Of a stretch of DNA of 64,000 bases, positions 54,937 through 64,000 are shown piece after piece. Under the pieces are notes generated by a model that made no database searches, had not been told where the DNA came from, and saw nothing but the letters and a program-made list of their open reading frames with translations. A program made the translations under genes and the position numbers. The first letter of the stretch is position 1. Each line of letters begins with the position of its first letter. The stretch is from Bradyrhizobium sp. ORS 278. GTDB lineage: Bacteria > Pseudomonadota > Alphaproteobacteria > Rhizobiales > Xanthobacteraceae. The DNA is taken from the NCBI RefSeq assembly GCF_000026145.1, contig NC_009445.1, positions 6,106,501 to 6,170,500 of the forward strand, given 5' to 3'.

Positions 54937-56292
54937 ATGCACCGATATCTGCTTACCACCGTCGCGGTCCTCGCGCTCGGCGCCGGCGCGGCGCTCGCGC
55001 AAGGCGAGGGCGAATTCCCGGCGACGCTGGCGGGTCACGCCGTGTTGCCCGCCGAATCCTTCATCGACGCCCCGGCGGATGCGCCGGATGATCTCAAGAC
55101 GTCCGGCAAGTACACAACCGGCAAGCGTGTCGATACGATCGGCAGCGTGATGGGCAAGTCCTTCGAGCGCCCGACCGGCGTCTCGCTGCCGTTCAAGGGA
55201 CAGCCGCTGCAAGGTCACTCCGGCATCAAGAAGATGGCCGACGGCACCTTCTGGGTCCTCACCGACAACGGCATGGGCGCGCGTTCCAATTCCCCCGACT
55301 CCATGCTTTATCTGAACCATTACAAGATCGACTGGACCAGCGGCAAGGTCGAGCGCCTCGAGACCATCTTCCTGCATGATCCCGACAAGAAGGTGCCGTT
55401 CCGCATCGTGCACGAGGACACCGCCAAGCGCTATCTGACCGGATCGGATTTCGACACCGAAGGTTTCCAATTGATCGGTGACAACATCTGGATCGGCGAC
55501 GAGTTCGGACCCTACATCATCAAGGCCGACAAGACCGGCAAGGTGCTCGCGGTGTTCGAGACGGTGGCCGACGGCAAGCCGGTGCGCTCGCCCGACCATT
55601 GGGCCGTGCAGTCGCCGGGCGCGCCCGGAGCGACCTACACGAACGTCAACCTGCGCCGCTCGAAGGGCTTCGAGGGCTTCGCCTCGTCCTCCGACGGCAA
55701 GTTCATCTACGGCCTGCTCGAAGGGCCGCTGTGGGACGCCGACAAGAAGGATTGGGAGCGGGTCGACGGCAAGGAAGCCTCGCGCATCCTCGAATTCGAC
55801 GTCACCGCCGAGAAGTTCACCGGCCGCTACTGGCAGTATGTGTTCGAGCAGAACGGCAACGCCATCGGCGACTTCAACATGATCGATCCGGCCCGGGGCC
55901 TGATCATCGAGCGCGACAATGGCGAAGGCACCAGCGACAAGGCCTGTCCGCAGGGCACCCGAGGCGACAATTGTTTTCCGGATGTCGCCAAGTTCAAGCG
56001 CGTCTACAAGATCGAGCTGTCCGAGGCCAATGTCGGCAAGCCGGTCCGCAAGATCGCCTATATCGATCTGATGAAGATCAGGGATCCGGACAAGAAGGCG
56101 CGCAAGCCGCTCAATGACGGCGTGCTCACCTTCCCGTTCTTCACGATCGAGAACGTCGACCGCGTCGACGATACCCACATCATCGTAGGCAACGACAACA
56201 ACCTGCCGTTCTCGTCGAGCCGCGATCCCAACAAGGCCGACGACAACGAGTTCGTGCTGCTCGAAGTGGGTGACTTCCTCAAAGCCAAGTAA
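54937..56292 (+). CDS. Secreted esterase/phytase-like beta-propeller protein
   Basis: A signal peptide (MHRYLLTTVAVLALGAGAAL, cleavage after ALA) is followed by a 430-residue domain of the 'esterase-like activity of phytase' family: GHSGIKKMADGTFWVLTDNG, GSDFDTEGFQLIGDNIWIGD, EFGPYIIKADKTGKVLAVFE and NDNNLPFSSSRDPNKADDNE. The family is a periplasmic or secreted calcium-dependent propeller associated with phosphate-ester metabolism; true phytase activity is not implied. AGGAGG precedes the ATG at 54937. A strong hairpin terminator follows. Confidence 0.88.
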   Translation: MHRYLLTTVAVLALGAGAALAQGEGEFPATLAGHAVLPAESFIDAPADAPDDLKTSGKYTTGKRVDTIGSVMGKSFERPTGVSLPFKGQPLQGHSGIKKMADGTFWVLTDNGMGARSNSPDSMLYLNHYKIDWTSGKVERLETIFLHDPDKKVPFRIVHEDTAKRYLTGSDFDTEGFQLIGDNIWIGDEFGPYIIKADKTGKVLAVFETVADGKPVRSPDHWAVQSPGAPGATYTNVNLRRSKGFEGFASSSDGKFIYGLLEGPLWDADKKDWERVDGKEASRILEFDVTAEKFTGRYWQYVFEQNGNAIGDFNMIDPARGLIIERDNGEGTSDKACPQGTRGDNCFPDVAKFKRVYKIELSEANVGKPVRKIAYIDLMKIRDPDKKARKPLNDGVLTFPFFTIENVDRVDDTHIIVGNDNNLPFSSSRDPNKADDNEFVLLEVGDFLKAK

Positions 56293-56340
56293 CGGAAGGC
56301 AAGTACAGAAGGCAAGTAACCCGCCGCCCTCCGGACCAAC

Positions 56341-56372
56341 GGCGCTGGCGCTGCGACGCCAGCGCCGGTTTT
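56341..56372. terminator. Hairpin between convergent genes, bidirectional terminator
   Basis: GGCGCTGGCG (56341-56350) and CGCCAGCGCC (56357-56366) form a perfect 10-bp stem with a six-base loop, followed by GGTTTT. It sits between the phytase-like gene (ending 56292) and the leftward chemoreceptor gene (ending 56375). Confidence 0.75.
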
Positions 56373-56374
56373 GA

Positions 56375-58060
56375 TCAGGCCGCGCGCACCTTGGCCATGA
56401 AGCCGTCGACCGCCTGCTGCAGCAGGCCGGACTGGCTGTCGAGCTCGCGGGCGCTGGCCAGCACCTCGGAGGCCGCCATGCCGGTGGCCTCCGCGGCCTT
56501 GGTGACGCCGCCGATATGGGCGCTGATCTCGTTCGAGCCCGCTGCGACGGACTGAATGTTGCGGGCGATCTCGCGCGTCGCGTCGCCCTGCTGCGCGATC
56601 GAGGTCGAGATCGAATTGGTGATCTCGCTCATCTGCGCGATGGTCTGTGTGATACCGGTGATGGCGGCGACCGCATCCTGCGTCGAGGTCTGCATCGCGG
56701 CGACCTGGGCCGAGATCTCCTCGGTGGCCTTGGCGGTCTGGTTGGCGAGCGCCTTGACCTCAGAGGCGACGACGGCAAAGCCCTTGCCGGATTCTCCCGC
56801 GCGGGCCGCCTCGATGGTCGCGTTCAGCGCCAGCAGATTGGTCTGCGCCGCGATCGAGTGGATCAGCTTGACGACCTCGCCGATCTTCTCGGCGCCGGAC
56901 GATAGCACCTGCACGGTGGCATTGGTACGCTCGGCATCGCCGACCGCCTTGCTGGCGACCTCGCTGGAGCGGGCGACCTGGCGGGAAATCTCGCTGACCG
57001 AGCTCGACAGCTGCTCGGCTGCGGAGGCCACGGTGCCGACATTGTCGTTCGCGCTCTGCGTGGCCGCGCTGACGGTGGAGGCGCGCGAGCTCGCATCGCT
57101 CGCCGTCGAGGTCATCGATTCCGCGGTGTGCTGCATGCCCTCCGCGGCCGAAGCCACCGAGCGGACGATGCCGTTGACGCTGCGCTCGAAGTCGGCCGCG
57201 AGGTTCTGCATGGCGGCGCGCCGCTCCGCCTCGGCGCGCTGCTTGTTCGCGGCCTCCGCCTGCTCAAGCTCGCGCACCCGCAGCGCATTGTCCTTGAAGA
57301 TCTGAACCGTGGCGGCCATGCCGCCGATCTCGTCACCGCGGCCGACCCCGGGGATCTCGCCCTCGAGCTGGCCGTCGGCAATGTCGCGCATTCGGCTGCT
57401 CAGTTGTACGAGTGGGCGACTGATGCTGCGGCCGATCAGCCAGGCGATGCCGCCTGCGACCACGGCGATGCCGAAAATCGAGATTCCCAGCAGCCATTTC
57501 AATGGCCTCAGCTTGGTATCGATGTCGTCGATATAGCTGCCGGTGCCGAGATACATGTTGAAGCCGGGAACAGCGACCGCATAGCTGATCTTGCGGCTGA
57601 GCACGTCCTGTCCGGGCCGCACGAATTCATAGGTCAGAAGGATCTCGCCCTTCGCCTTGACGCCGTCCATCAGCTCCTGGGACAGCTTGCGGCCGTTGGT
57701 CAGCACATCCATTCGATTGGACCCGATCTGTTTGGGATCAGGCGCGAGGACCGTGATGCCTTCGTAGTTGGTGCCGAACAGATAGCCAGTGCCGCCATCG
57801 TAGGTCATCGAATTGCCGCGGCGGCTCAATTCTGCAAGTGCCGCCTCCTTGCTCATCTTGCCAGCCTCTACCTCCTTCCAGAGACCTGCGGCCATGTTGC
57901 GCGCCGCTTCGACGATCGCCTTGGCCTGATCGACGCGCGCATTCAGCATCTCGCGCTCCATCAGATTGCTCGCTAGCGTACCGGCCGCGCCGAGTCCGAG
58001 CAGCGCAACACCCACAACGATGGCAAGCTTGGGGGCGATCTTCAGGTTATTCAACAGCAC
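56375..58060 (-). CDS. Methyl-accepting chemotaxis protein with single Cache sensor
   Basis: Two membrane helices (about residues 10-30 and 190-212) frame a periplasmic sCache_2-type domain with the signature [45 protein letters not shown] domain ([20 protein letters not shown]) and a full MCP signalling hairpin follow, with the tip [20 protein letters not shown] and [20 protein letters not shown]. No C-terminal CheR/CheB pentapeptide is visible. Ligands of this Cache type are often small organic acids; here unknown. GTG start with GGAG seven bases upstream. Confidence 0.95.
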   Translation of the reverse strand: MLLNNLKIAPKLAIVVGVALLGLGAAGTLASNLMEREMLNARVDQAKAIVEAARNMAAGLWKEVEAGKMSKEAALAELSRRGNSMTYDGGTGYLFGTNYEGITVLAPDPKQIGSNRMDVLTNGRKLSQELMDGVKAKGEILLTYEFVRPGQDVLSRKISYAVAVPGFNMYLGTGSYIDDIDTKLRPLKWLLGISIFGIAVVAGGIAWLIGRSISRPLVQLSSRMRDIADGQLEGEIPGVGRGDEIGGMAATVQIFKDNALRVRELEQAEAANKQRAEAERRAAMQNLAADFERSVNGIVRSVASAAEGMQHTAESMTSTASDASSRASTVSAATQSANDNVGTVASAAEQLSSSVSEISRQVARSSEVASKAVGDAERTNATVQVLSSGAEKIGEVVKLIHSIAAQTNLLALNATIEAARAGESGKGFAVVASEVKALANQTAKATEEISAQVAAMQTSTQDAVAAITGITQTIAQMSEITNSISTSIAQQGDATREIARNIQSVAAGSNEISAHIGGVTKAAEATGMAASEVLASARELDSQSGLLQQAVDGFMAKVRAA

Positions 58061-58176
58061 GCGAGAACTCCGCTCGATCCGCGATCGATGTCATCGACCT
58101 CACAATTTAAGCTGCAGATCAAATGATGCGGGGATGGTTAGAGTTCGGTTGCGAATCTCGCCCGTATTAATCCGGA

Positions 58177-60033
58177 TCAGCCCGGCACCGCGACATGCGG
58201 CGCCGGGACAGGCGCGGCGGCGGGCCGCAACGGCGCGAACTCCTCGGCGGTCAGCGTCTCCTTGGCGATCAGCAGCGCGACGCCGCGCTCGAGATCCTCG
58301 CGATGGCCGTCGAGGATCGCGCGCGCACGCGCGCCGCCCTCGGCGATGAGGTCGCGCACCGCGAGATCGATCTCGCGTCCGGTGTCCTCGGCCGCCGAGA
58401 CGATCTGGTCCTGCGGCTGCAGGAACGAGACCTGCGGCCGCGGCGCATAGGTGCGCTGGCCGACCTTGGCATCCATGCCGTATTTGGTGACCATCTCGAT
58501 CGCGATCTCGGTCGCGCGCTGCAGATCGTCGGCCGCGCCGGTCGAGACGTCGCCGTCGAAGATGAGCTGCTCGGAGGCGCGCCCGCCCATCAGGACCGCG
58601 ATCCGGTTTTTCAGCTCGCTGATCGAGAGCAGGAAGCGGTCCTCGGTCGGCCGCTGCATCGTATAGCCGAGCGCGCCGACGCCGCGCGGAATGATCGAGA
58701 CCTTCTGCACCGGATCGACGCCGACGAGGTTGGCCGCCACCAGCGCGTGCCCCATCTCGTGATAGGCGACGCGGCGCCGCTCGGCCGGACTGAGCACGCG
58801 GCTCTTCTTTTCGATGCCGGCGACGATCCGCTCGATCGCGACCGTGAAGTCCTCGAAAGTGACGTCATGCCCCTTGCGGCGGGTCGCTGCGATGGCCGCC
58901 TCATTGATGAGATTGGCGAGATCGGCGCCGGTGAATCCGGCAGTCAGGGCCGCCACCTTGTCGAGGTCGACGCCGTCGGCGATCGTAATCTTGCGGATGT
59001 GCACCTTGAGGATCGCGAGCCGCCCGCTCCGGTCGGGCCGGTCGACCAGCACCTGGCGGTCGAAACGGCCGGCGCGCAGCAGTGCGGGGTCGAGAATTTC
59101 CGGCCGGTTGGTCGCCGCGAGCAGGATGACGCCGGAGCTCGGATCGAAGCCGTCGAGCTCGGCGAGCAGCTGATTGAGCGTCTGCTCCTTCTCGTCATAG
59201 CCGCCGAGCTGAGCGCCGGCGGAGCGGCTGCGCCCGAGCGCATCGAGCTCATCGATGAAGATGATGCAGGGCGCGGCCTTGCGCGCCTGCTCGAACAGAT
59301 CGCGCACCCGCGCAGCACCGACGCCGACGAACATCTCGACGAATTCCGATCCAGAGATCGAGAAGAACGCCACGCCCGCTTCGCCGGCCACAGCGCGCGC
59401 GAGCAGCGTCTTGCCGGTGCCGGGAGGGCCGACCAGCAGGATGCCCTTCGGCACGTGGGCGCCGAGCCGGCCATAGCTCTTCGGGTCCTTGAGGAACTGC
59501 ACGACCTCCTGCAGCTCGAACTTGGCCTCGTCGACCCCTGCGACGTCGGCGAAGGTCACCTTCGTATCGGTCTCGACATAGACCTTGGCGCGCGACTTGC
59601 CGATCGACATCAGGCCGCCGAACCCCTGGCGATCCATGACCTTGCGGCCGAGGAACACCCAGATCAGATAGAACATCAGCGCCGGCACGACCCAGGACAG
59701 CAGCGTCTGGATCACGCCTCCGGACGGGACGCCGGTCACGGTGATGCCCTTCGCCGCCAGCTTCTCGGCGAGCGGCGGATCGACCCGCGCGGTGACGAAG
59801 GCAGTCTTGCCGTCGGACTGCTTGTCCTTGAACTTGCCCTGGATGGTGTCCTGGCTGACCGAGACCTCGGCGATCTTGCCCTGCTCCACCAGCTGCTCGA
59901 ACTGGCTGTAGGGAATCGTCTCGACGGTGTTGTAGGTGGTCAGCAGCCATTGCAGCAGCAGCATGCCGACGCCCGCCAGGAAGATGTAGCCGACGGCGAT
60001 GGCCTGCTTGCGGGTGTTCGGATCGGATTCCAT
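58177..60033 (-). CDS. ATP-dependent zinc metalloprotease FtsH paralogue
   Basis: An N-terminal membrane helix ([20 protein letters not shown]), a periplasmic domain, a second helix ([20 protein letters not shown]), the AAA+ module (Walker A GPPGTGKT near residue 203, Walker [12 protein letters not shown], second region of homology [20 protein letters not shown]) and the zinc site HEMGH with a downstream Asp ([12 protein letters not shown]) are all intact. It differs from the housekeeping FtsH in its longer, Val/Ala-Pro-rich end and periplasmic domain, so it is probably a second FtsH with a narrower job. ATG at 60031-60033 begins [10 protein letters not shown]. An FNR-like dyad lies about 100 bp upstream. 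Confidence 0.92.
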   Translation of the reverse strand: MESDPNTRKQAIAVGYIFLAGVGMLLLQWLLTTYNTVETIPYSQFEQLVEQGKIAEVSVSQDTIQGKFKDKQSDGKTAFVTARVDPPLAEKLAAKGITVTGVPSGGVIQTLLSWVVPALMFYLIWVFLGRKVMDRQGFGGLMSIGKSRAKVYVETDTKVTFADVAGVDEAKFELQEVVQFLKDPKSYGRLGAHVPKGILLVGPPGTGKTLLARAVAGEAGVAFFSISGSEFVEMFVGVGAARVRDLFEQARKAAPCIIFIDELDALGRSRSAGAQLGGYDEKEQTLNQLLAELDGFDPSSGVILLAATNRPEILDPALLRAGRFDRQVLVDRPDRSGRLAILKVHIRKITIADGVDLDKVAALTAGFTGADLANLINEAAIAATRRKGHDVTFEDFTVAIERIVAGIEKKSRVLSPAERRRVAYHEMGHALVAANLVGVDPVQKVSIIPRGVGALGYTMQRPTEDRFLLSISELKNRIAVLMGGRASEQLIFDGDVSTGAADDLQRATEIAIEMVTKYGMDAKVGQRTYAPRPQVSFLQPQDQIVSAAEDTGREIDLAVRDLIAEGGARARAILDGHREDLERGVALLIAKETLTAEEFAPLRPAAAPVPAPHVAVPG

Positions 60034-60124
60034 GTCGAGTACTCGTCAACGTTCTCGGCGACGGATCGACACCGCCTCCGCGGGGAGTTGCACGAGCGTT
60101 TAGCAAGCGCCCTCCGCAGGGCGC

Positions 60125-60138
60125 TTGTCCTGGATCAA
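60125..60138 (-). promoter_or_regulatory. Weak FNR/FixK-like dyad upstream of the ftsH paralogue
   Basis: TTGTCCTGGATCAA has the dyad CTTG...CAAG and correct spacing, but the fourth base breaks the TTG(A/C) rule. Its centre is about 98 bp from the ftsH start. It is listed because three exact sites occur elsewhere in the window; alone it would not be convincing. Confidence 0.3.
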
Positions 60139-60193
60139 GTCTGGCCGATGCACCGGCGCGGGTTCGGCACGGCCGGGTATGGTCCTACGCGGG

Positions 60194-61783
60194 TCATTCA
60201 AGATCGATGGGCTGATACGATCCGGACTTGTCGAGCTGTGTGCCCCAGAGCTTGTGCAGCGCCTGATGATCGCCGCGGCTCAGGCTGAGCGAGGCGCCCA
60301 GCCCCATGTCGAGATTGCGCGTGTTCTCCAATGTCTCGACCAGGCGCTCGGTGTCGAGCTGCGGCCCGCAGCGCTTCAGCGCGTCGATCAGCAGGTTGGC
60401 GGCAATGTAGCCTTCGAGCGAGATGTAGTCCGGCACCTCGCCGGGAGCCACCTCGGCAAGCGCCGCCTTGAAGTCGAGCACGGTGCTCGAATAGCCCGAC
60501 ACGGCGGGCACGGCCTGCGTCACGATGACGTTCTCGGTGAAGCGCGGTCCCAGCAGCATCAATTCCTGCGCCAGCGCGGTGGCGCCGACGATCGACATGT
60601 TGGTGTAGATCATGCCGGGATACAGATCGCGCGTCTTCTCGATGAACTTCGCCGCCGGACGCGTCGTCCCGACCATCACGATCGCCTTGATCGGCACCTT
60701 CTGCGCCTTGAGCTGGGCCACCGCCTCGTCCATGTCGATCGAGTTGCGGGCATAGACTAGGCGTACGATCGCCTTGTCGTTGAGGCCGGCTGCGCGGTAG
60801 GCCCTGGCGACACCAGCGAAGCCCTGCTCGCCGAGATCATCGTTCTGTCCGAACACCGCGATCTGGTTCGGCCTGATCTTGCGCATCTTCAGCAGATAGC
60901 GCACCGCGGCATCGGCCTCCTCGACGAAGCTCGGCCGGTAGTTGAAGACATAGCGATCCGGCGGATCGCGTCGCACCAGGGTGCCGCCGGTGAACGGCGC
61001 GAAGAACAGCGCGCGGCGCTCGAGCGCGAACGGCACGGCCACCGCGGCGGTCGGCGTGCCGAGATTGCCGACGAAGCCGAACACCTGCTCCTTGTCCCAT
61101 AACAGCTTCATCGCGTCCGGCGTCCGCGCCGGCTCGAAACCGTCGTCGGCGGCGATCAGCTTGAGCATGCGACCGTGGACGCCGCCGGCGGCGTTGGCCC
61201 GCGCGAACGCGACCTCGATGCCGCGCTTGTAGCTCTGCCCGTTCTCCTTGGCGCTGCCGGTGTAGGGAATCACCATGCCGAAGCGGATTTCCTGATCGGT
61301 CACGCCGCGCACATTGCCGGCTGCTGCCGGCCTGATCGCGCCGGTGGTCGCGGGAGGCGACGCGGGTGCCGGCGTGCTCGGCGGCGGCGCGCCGACGCTG
61401 CGCTCGAGTTCGGCGAGCTGGCGCTCCACCAGCCGGCAATCGGCGCGTCCGGCGTTGACCGCGGCGCGGCCGTCCGCGATGTTTCGTTCGAATTCCCGCG
61501 CGAGCTCGTTGCGATCGTTCGGATTGGTCGAGGCCTCGCGGATCGCTTCCTGAAACTTGCCGAGGATCGCCTGGACGCGACGCGGCGGAATGCTCGAGCA
61601 GGCCTGCGACGAACCGAGGATCGGACCCACGCGGCCAGCGAGCTCCCGGACCATGCTCACATGATCGGCCGACAAGGCCCCGCTGGCGCTTGCGGCCAGC
61701 ATGACGGCGGCAAGAACCGTCACGCGGTACGAACGCCGCGTGAGGCATGAGGCGAAGGACGAGTGTTGCATCGGATAGATCAT
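60194..61783 (-). CDS. Branched-chain amino-acid-type ABC substrate-binding protein with extra N-terminal domain
   Basis: The C-terminal 370 residues are a Peripla_BP_6 fold: ITDQEIRFG-like start (VTDQEIRFGMVIPYTGSAKE), YKRGIEVAFARANAAGGVHG, VFGFVGNLGTPTAAVAVPFA, IAVFGQNDDLGEQGFAGVAR and DYISLEGYIAANLLIDALKR. Ahead of it, after a signal peptide, lies an extra segment of about 100 residues with two Cys pairs (SSQACSSIPP, GRADCRLVER) and a Pro-rich linker, which is not part of standard LivJ proteins. No ABC permease or ATPase is nearby, so it may serve a distant transporter or act as a sensor. ATG 61783 has AGGA upstream; 61771 is an alternative. Confidence 0.85.
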   Translation of the reverse strand: MIYPMQHSSFASCLTRRSYRVTVLAAVMLAASASGALSADHVSMVRELAGRVGPILGSSQACSSIPPRRVQAILGKFQEAIREASTNPNDRNELAREFERNIADGRAAVNAGRADCRLVERQLAELERSVGAPPPSTPAPASPPATTGAIRPAAAGNVRGVTDQEIRFGMVIPYTGSAKENGQSYKRGIEVAFARANAAGGVHGRMLKLIAADDGFEPARTPDAMKLLWDKEQVFGFVGNLGTPTAAVAVPFALERRALFFAPFTGGTLVRRDPPDRYVFNYRPSFVEEADAAVRYLLKMRKIRPNQIAVFGQNDDLGEQGFAGVARAYRAAGLNDKAIVRLVYARNSIDMDEAVAQLKAQKVPIKAIVMVGTTRPAAKFIEKTRDLYPGMIYTNMSIVGATALAQELMLLGPRFTENVIVTQAVPAVSGYSSTVLDFKAALAEVAPGEVPDYISLEGYIAANLLIDALKRCGPQLDTERLVETLENTRNLDMGLGASLSLSRGDHQALHKLWGTQLDKSGSYQPIDLE

Positions 61784-62370
61784 GACCTCCGTTCCTGTCC
61801 GCCGGTCGATGCGCGCAGACGGGACGCAAGGGTGAGGCCGGCCGATAGGGCCTGCCGGTGCGGTGATCCGGATATCGTCACGACGATCTGGAGTGCTTGA
61901 AACATCGGGAAAGAATCAGCTTTACGTTCGCAACGATCATGCTGACGCGGCCGCCTATTCCGGCGGACTGATCGTTGAGAGCATGTTCTTCCGAGTTTTG
62001 CAGTCTCTACTTGCCGAACGCCATCATTCGCTACCTGCGTCCGCGTCTGAGGCAAAGACGCGACACGCTTGGCATCTACGACGGCTTTGAGTTCAGATCA
62101 GGGCAAGCGAAACGCAATCAGGCCGCAACAGCGCTGATACGGATTGATAGTACCGAAATCCGAGACCTCGGACACGAATGGCGACTGATCTCAAGTTGAG
62201 ACGCCATCATGATGATGAGCAGGACGGGACATGCGGCGTCATCCGCCGATGATCGCGGCTCGCAACAAAGGGCAGTCGCTCGCTCTTACCCTGATTCCTG
62301 CGCCGTCAGGACGCGGTCACAGAACAGCGTCCTGACGATTCGCAACATCACGACAGCTGAAGCTGCCGCG
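61784..62370. other. 587-bp intergenic region
   Basis: Beyond a hairpin at 62304-62337 (listed separately) I see nothing that I can name: no start with a ribosome site, no tRNA-like fold and no known operator. Part of it (61890-62000) is less GC-rich than average and may hold the promoter of the leftward binding-protein gene. Confidence 0.4.
62304..62337 (-). terminator. Hairpin downstream of the MuiA-like gene
   Basis: CGTCAGGACGC (62304-62314) and GCGTCCTGACG (62327-62337) are a perfect 11-bp stem around a 12-base loop, 33 bp after the stop of the leftward gene. No T-run follows, so factor-independent termination is uncertain, but the position suits a transcript end. Confidence 0.5.
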
Positions 62371-64000
62371 TCAGCCCGAAGGCTGCATCACGATGGCCTT
62401 GTCCTTCGGCCAGCGGACCCGCCAGGCGAACGAGATCTCCTTCGTCTCGCCGGGCTTCGCATCGACGACCCACTCGGTCACACCGCGCCGCTCGCGCACA
62501 TTGGTCGCGGTCGGCGGCGTGGTCGCGGGCAGCATCTCGACGACGATTTCCTCATTCTCGCTGACCGGAAGCTGATCCTGGATGGCGACCTTGACCGGAA
62601 AATCGTGCGCATTGCGAACCGTCGTCTTGAACGCGCGCTCGTCGATTTTCGCCGTGGTTACGATGAGACCGGCCGAGCCTTCGTTGCGCTTGATCACGCT
62701 GCGCTCGACCTTGACCTTGTCGTCGGCGCCGAAGCCGATGCGAACCATCTCGTCCTTGCCCGCCGTCGCCAGCCGGCTGGAGCCGACGAACATGCCGTCA
62801 CGGTAGATCGAGACCTTGCCCGGCAGCAGCGGCGCATCGTCTCCTTGCGTGAAGCCGGCCTCCAGATAGGCCGTGGGATCAGCGACCGGCACGGAGCGAA
62901 TGATCAGCTCAGGCGCGATCGTCGTCGTCGAGATGCGCAGGCTCTTGGCGCCGTCATCGGTGGCGATGCTGACACGCCCGGGAAGGCGGAAAGCCGTCTG
63001 ATAGGCACCGATCTCGACCGCGGTCTCGCGCTCCTCCGCTCGTTTGGCCGCCTCCGGCGCAGCAGGGAGAGCTGCCTGCTGCTCCATAGCCCGCATTCTC
63101 GGCGCCCTGTCGGCCAACGTCCCGAATTGTGCGATCGGCGGAGCCGGCGGCGGCGGATACTGCGCGATCACCGTCCGCAATTCGGGGGCGCTGCCGCCAC
63201 GGCCGGTGCGCACCGTCGAAACGGAGAGCGCGACATCGGACCAGTCCTCGCCGGTCGCCTGCTGGATCTCCGCGCGCCGCACCAGCTCCATCGCCGGCTT
63301 ACGGTCCTTTGCCGACGTATCGAGGCGCGCGTCATAGAGCGGTACCCAGCGGGCATTGCGGACCGCATAGGTCACCCGCAATGTCGCCTTGGTCGCTGTC
63401 GCTGCCGACAGCTCGATCTGAACCTCCGTCCTGCTCGGCGGTTTGGCGGCGCGATCGGCCTGCAGCCGCGCGATCTCGCGATCGATGTCGCGCTGCTTGC
63501 GCTCGGCGTCGCGGATCGCCGCATCGGCCTGGCCGATCTCCTCCGCCACGGCCGCAAATGCATTGCGCCACTCCGCAATCGGCCGAGCCTCGCCCTTCTC
63601 GCCGAGTCCTGCCGGCGACGCCTCGGCAAATCGCTCCGCGAACTTCTTGCGCGCCTGGGCGGCAGCGATGGCGCCGTCGAGATTGGCGTGCTCGTCCTGC
63701 AGCGCCTCGATGCGCGAGTCTATCTCGGGCAGGTTGACCGGCGGCGCTGCGCGCGGCGGCTTGGCATCAACGGTGCCGATGGCGAGCTTCGCGCCAGCCT
63801 CGCCTTCGACACGCAGCGAGGCGGCATCAAAGCCGATCGGAAAATCCTTGGCGATGGCCGTGCTCTCGCCGGCCGGCAGGTCGAGCGCGATCACGCGCGT
63901 GACCGTCGCGCCGTCGGGATAGACCGTCACAGCATCGACGGTGGAGGTCGCATCGAGATTCGCGGCAACGCCCGGCCCAGCCGCCAGCGCGGCGCTGACA
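62371..64000 (-). CDS. MuiA/DUF4139-family secreted protein (partial, N-terminus off window)
   Basis: The visible 543 residues begin in a signal-peptide end (SAALAAGPGVAANLDATSTV) and continue AVTVYPDGATVTRVIALDLP, the DUF4140 start. A charged coiled coil follows (residues about 95-185 of the visible part), then the DUF4139 beta domain: ATLRVTYAVRNARWVPLYDA, EIQQATGEDWSDVALSVSTV, DAPLLPGKVSIYRDGMFVGS and the end GETKEISFAWRVRWPKDKAI. Proteins of this family were named for mucoidy inhibition; their biochemistry is unclear. The reading frame stays open to the right edge, so the start lies outside; GTG 63930 is internal. Confidence 0.88.
   Translation of the reverse strand, partial: VSAALAAGPGVAANLDATSTVDAVTVYPDGATVTRVIALDLPAGESTAIAKDFPIGFDAASLRVEGEAGAKLAIGTVDAKPPRAAPPVNLPEIDSRIEALQDEHANLDGAIAAAQARKKFAERFAEASPAGLGEKGEARPIAEWRNAFAAVAEEIGQADAAIRDAERKQRDIDREIARLQADRAAKPPSRTEVQIELSAATATKATLRVTYAVRNARWVPLYDARLDTSAKDRKPAMELVRRAEIQQATGEDWSDVALSVSTVRTGRGGSAPELRTVIAQYPPPPAPPIAQFGTLADRAPRMRAMEQQAALPAAPEAAKRAEERETAVEIGAYQTAFRLPGRVSIATDDGAKSLRISTTTIAPELIIRSVPVADPTAYLEAGFTQGDDAPLLPGKVSIYRDGMFVGSSRLATAGKDEMVRIGFGADDKVKVERSVIKRNEGSAGLIVTTAKIDERAFKTTVRNAHDFPVKVAIQDQLPVSENEEIVVEMLPATTPPTATNVRERRGVTEWVVDAKPGETKEISFAWRVRWPKDKAIVMQPSG

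Noticed and set aside
58195..60288. A 697-residue open frame antisense to the ftsH paralogue
   Set aside because: The ftsH frame is unmistakable; the opposite frame is a codon-position shadow without domains.
61784..62370. A possible structured RNA in the longest empty gap
   Set aside because: Only one plain hairpin close to a gene end is visible; no wider fold or known RNA family could be recognised.

Overview
The window reads as chromosome of a Bradyrhizobium-like alphaproteobacterium (Nitrobacteraceae, close to the Bradyrhizobium/Rhodopseudomonas group). This rests on very high G+C, a SciP/CtrA/FlbD-type flagellar hierarchy, a napEDABC operon with an FNR/FixK2-type site, a GCG_CRPN-type small protein, and the dispersed palindromic repeats familiar from Bradyrhizobium genomes. 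Genus assignment is inference; no rRNA gene lies in the window.

Layout. 1-3.8 kb: a partial class II glutamine amidotransferase, a divergent XRE-cupin regulator, an unknown membrane protein and an outer-membrane porin. 3.8-5.4 kb: a small accessory patch with two tiny secreted proteins and the C-terminal remnant of a serine recombinase whose stop lies inside the 3' end of a tRNA-Met gene, which looks like an old integration scar. 5.6-7.9 kb: a small secreted protein, a PmtA-like methyltransferase and mnmA. 8.2-16.6 kb: a flagellar block, fliK-flgD (behind a sigma54-type promoter), sciP (CtrA inhibitor), then fliF-fliG-fliH-fliN-flbD behind a CtrA-like palindrome. 16.8-21.8 kb: an unusual tandem-barrel outer-membrane protein diverging from a caspase-like protein and its small secreted neighbour.

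21.9-26.6 kb: a sulfonate operon read leftwards, ssuA-ssuD-ssuC-ssuB-flavin reductase, ending in an easily missed 51-residue membrane protein. 26.8-31.1 kb: napEDABC, periplasmic nitrate reductase, behind a good FixK2/FNR-type box. 31.2-36.6 kb: a RecD-like helicase, a PPK2 polyphosphate kinase (with its own FixK2-type box), an IS1182-type insertion sequence and a gene-free stretch packed with palindromic repeats. 36.6-46.4 kb: a second caspase-like protein with TPRs, msrA and msrB, DUF4112, an AraC regulator, several small exported or membrane proteins, a conserved unknown and purA.

46.8-64 kb: a three-gene MacAB/DevBCA-type exporter, an MgtA-like P-type ATPase (third FixK2-type box), two tandem EamA transporters, an esterase/phytase-like secreted protein, a chemoreceptor, an FtsH paralogue (with a weaker FNR-like dyad), a lone amino-acid-type binding protein and a partial MuiA/DUF4139 protein.

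The thread worth following is regulatory. Exact TTG(A/C)-N6-(T/G)CAA sites precede nap, ppk2 and the P-type ATPase at a similar distance from their starts (about 81 to 97 bp from site centre), which suggests that nitrate respiration, polyphosphate-nucleotide metabolism and cation transport share low-oxygen control.
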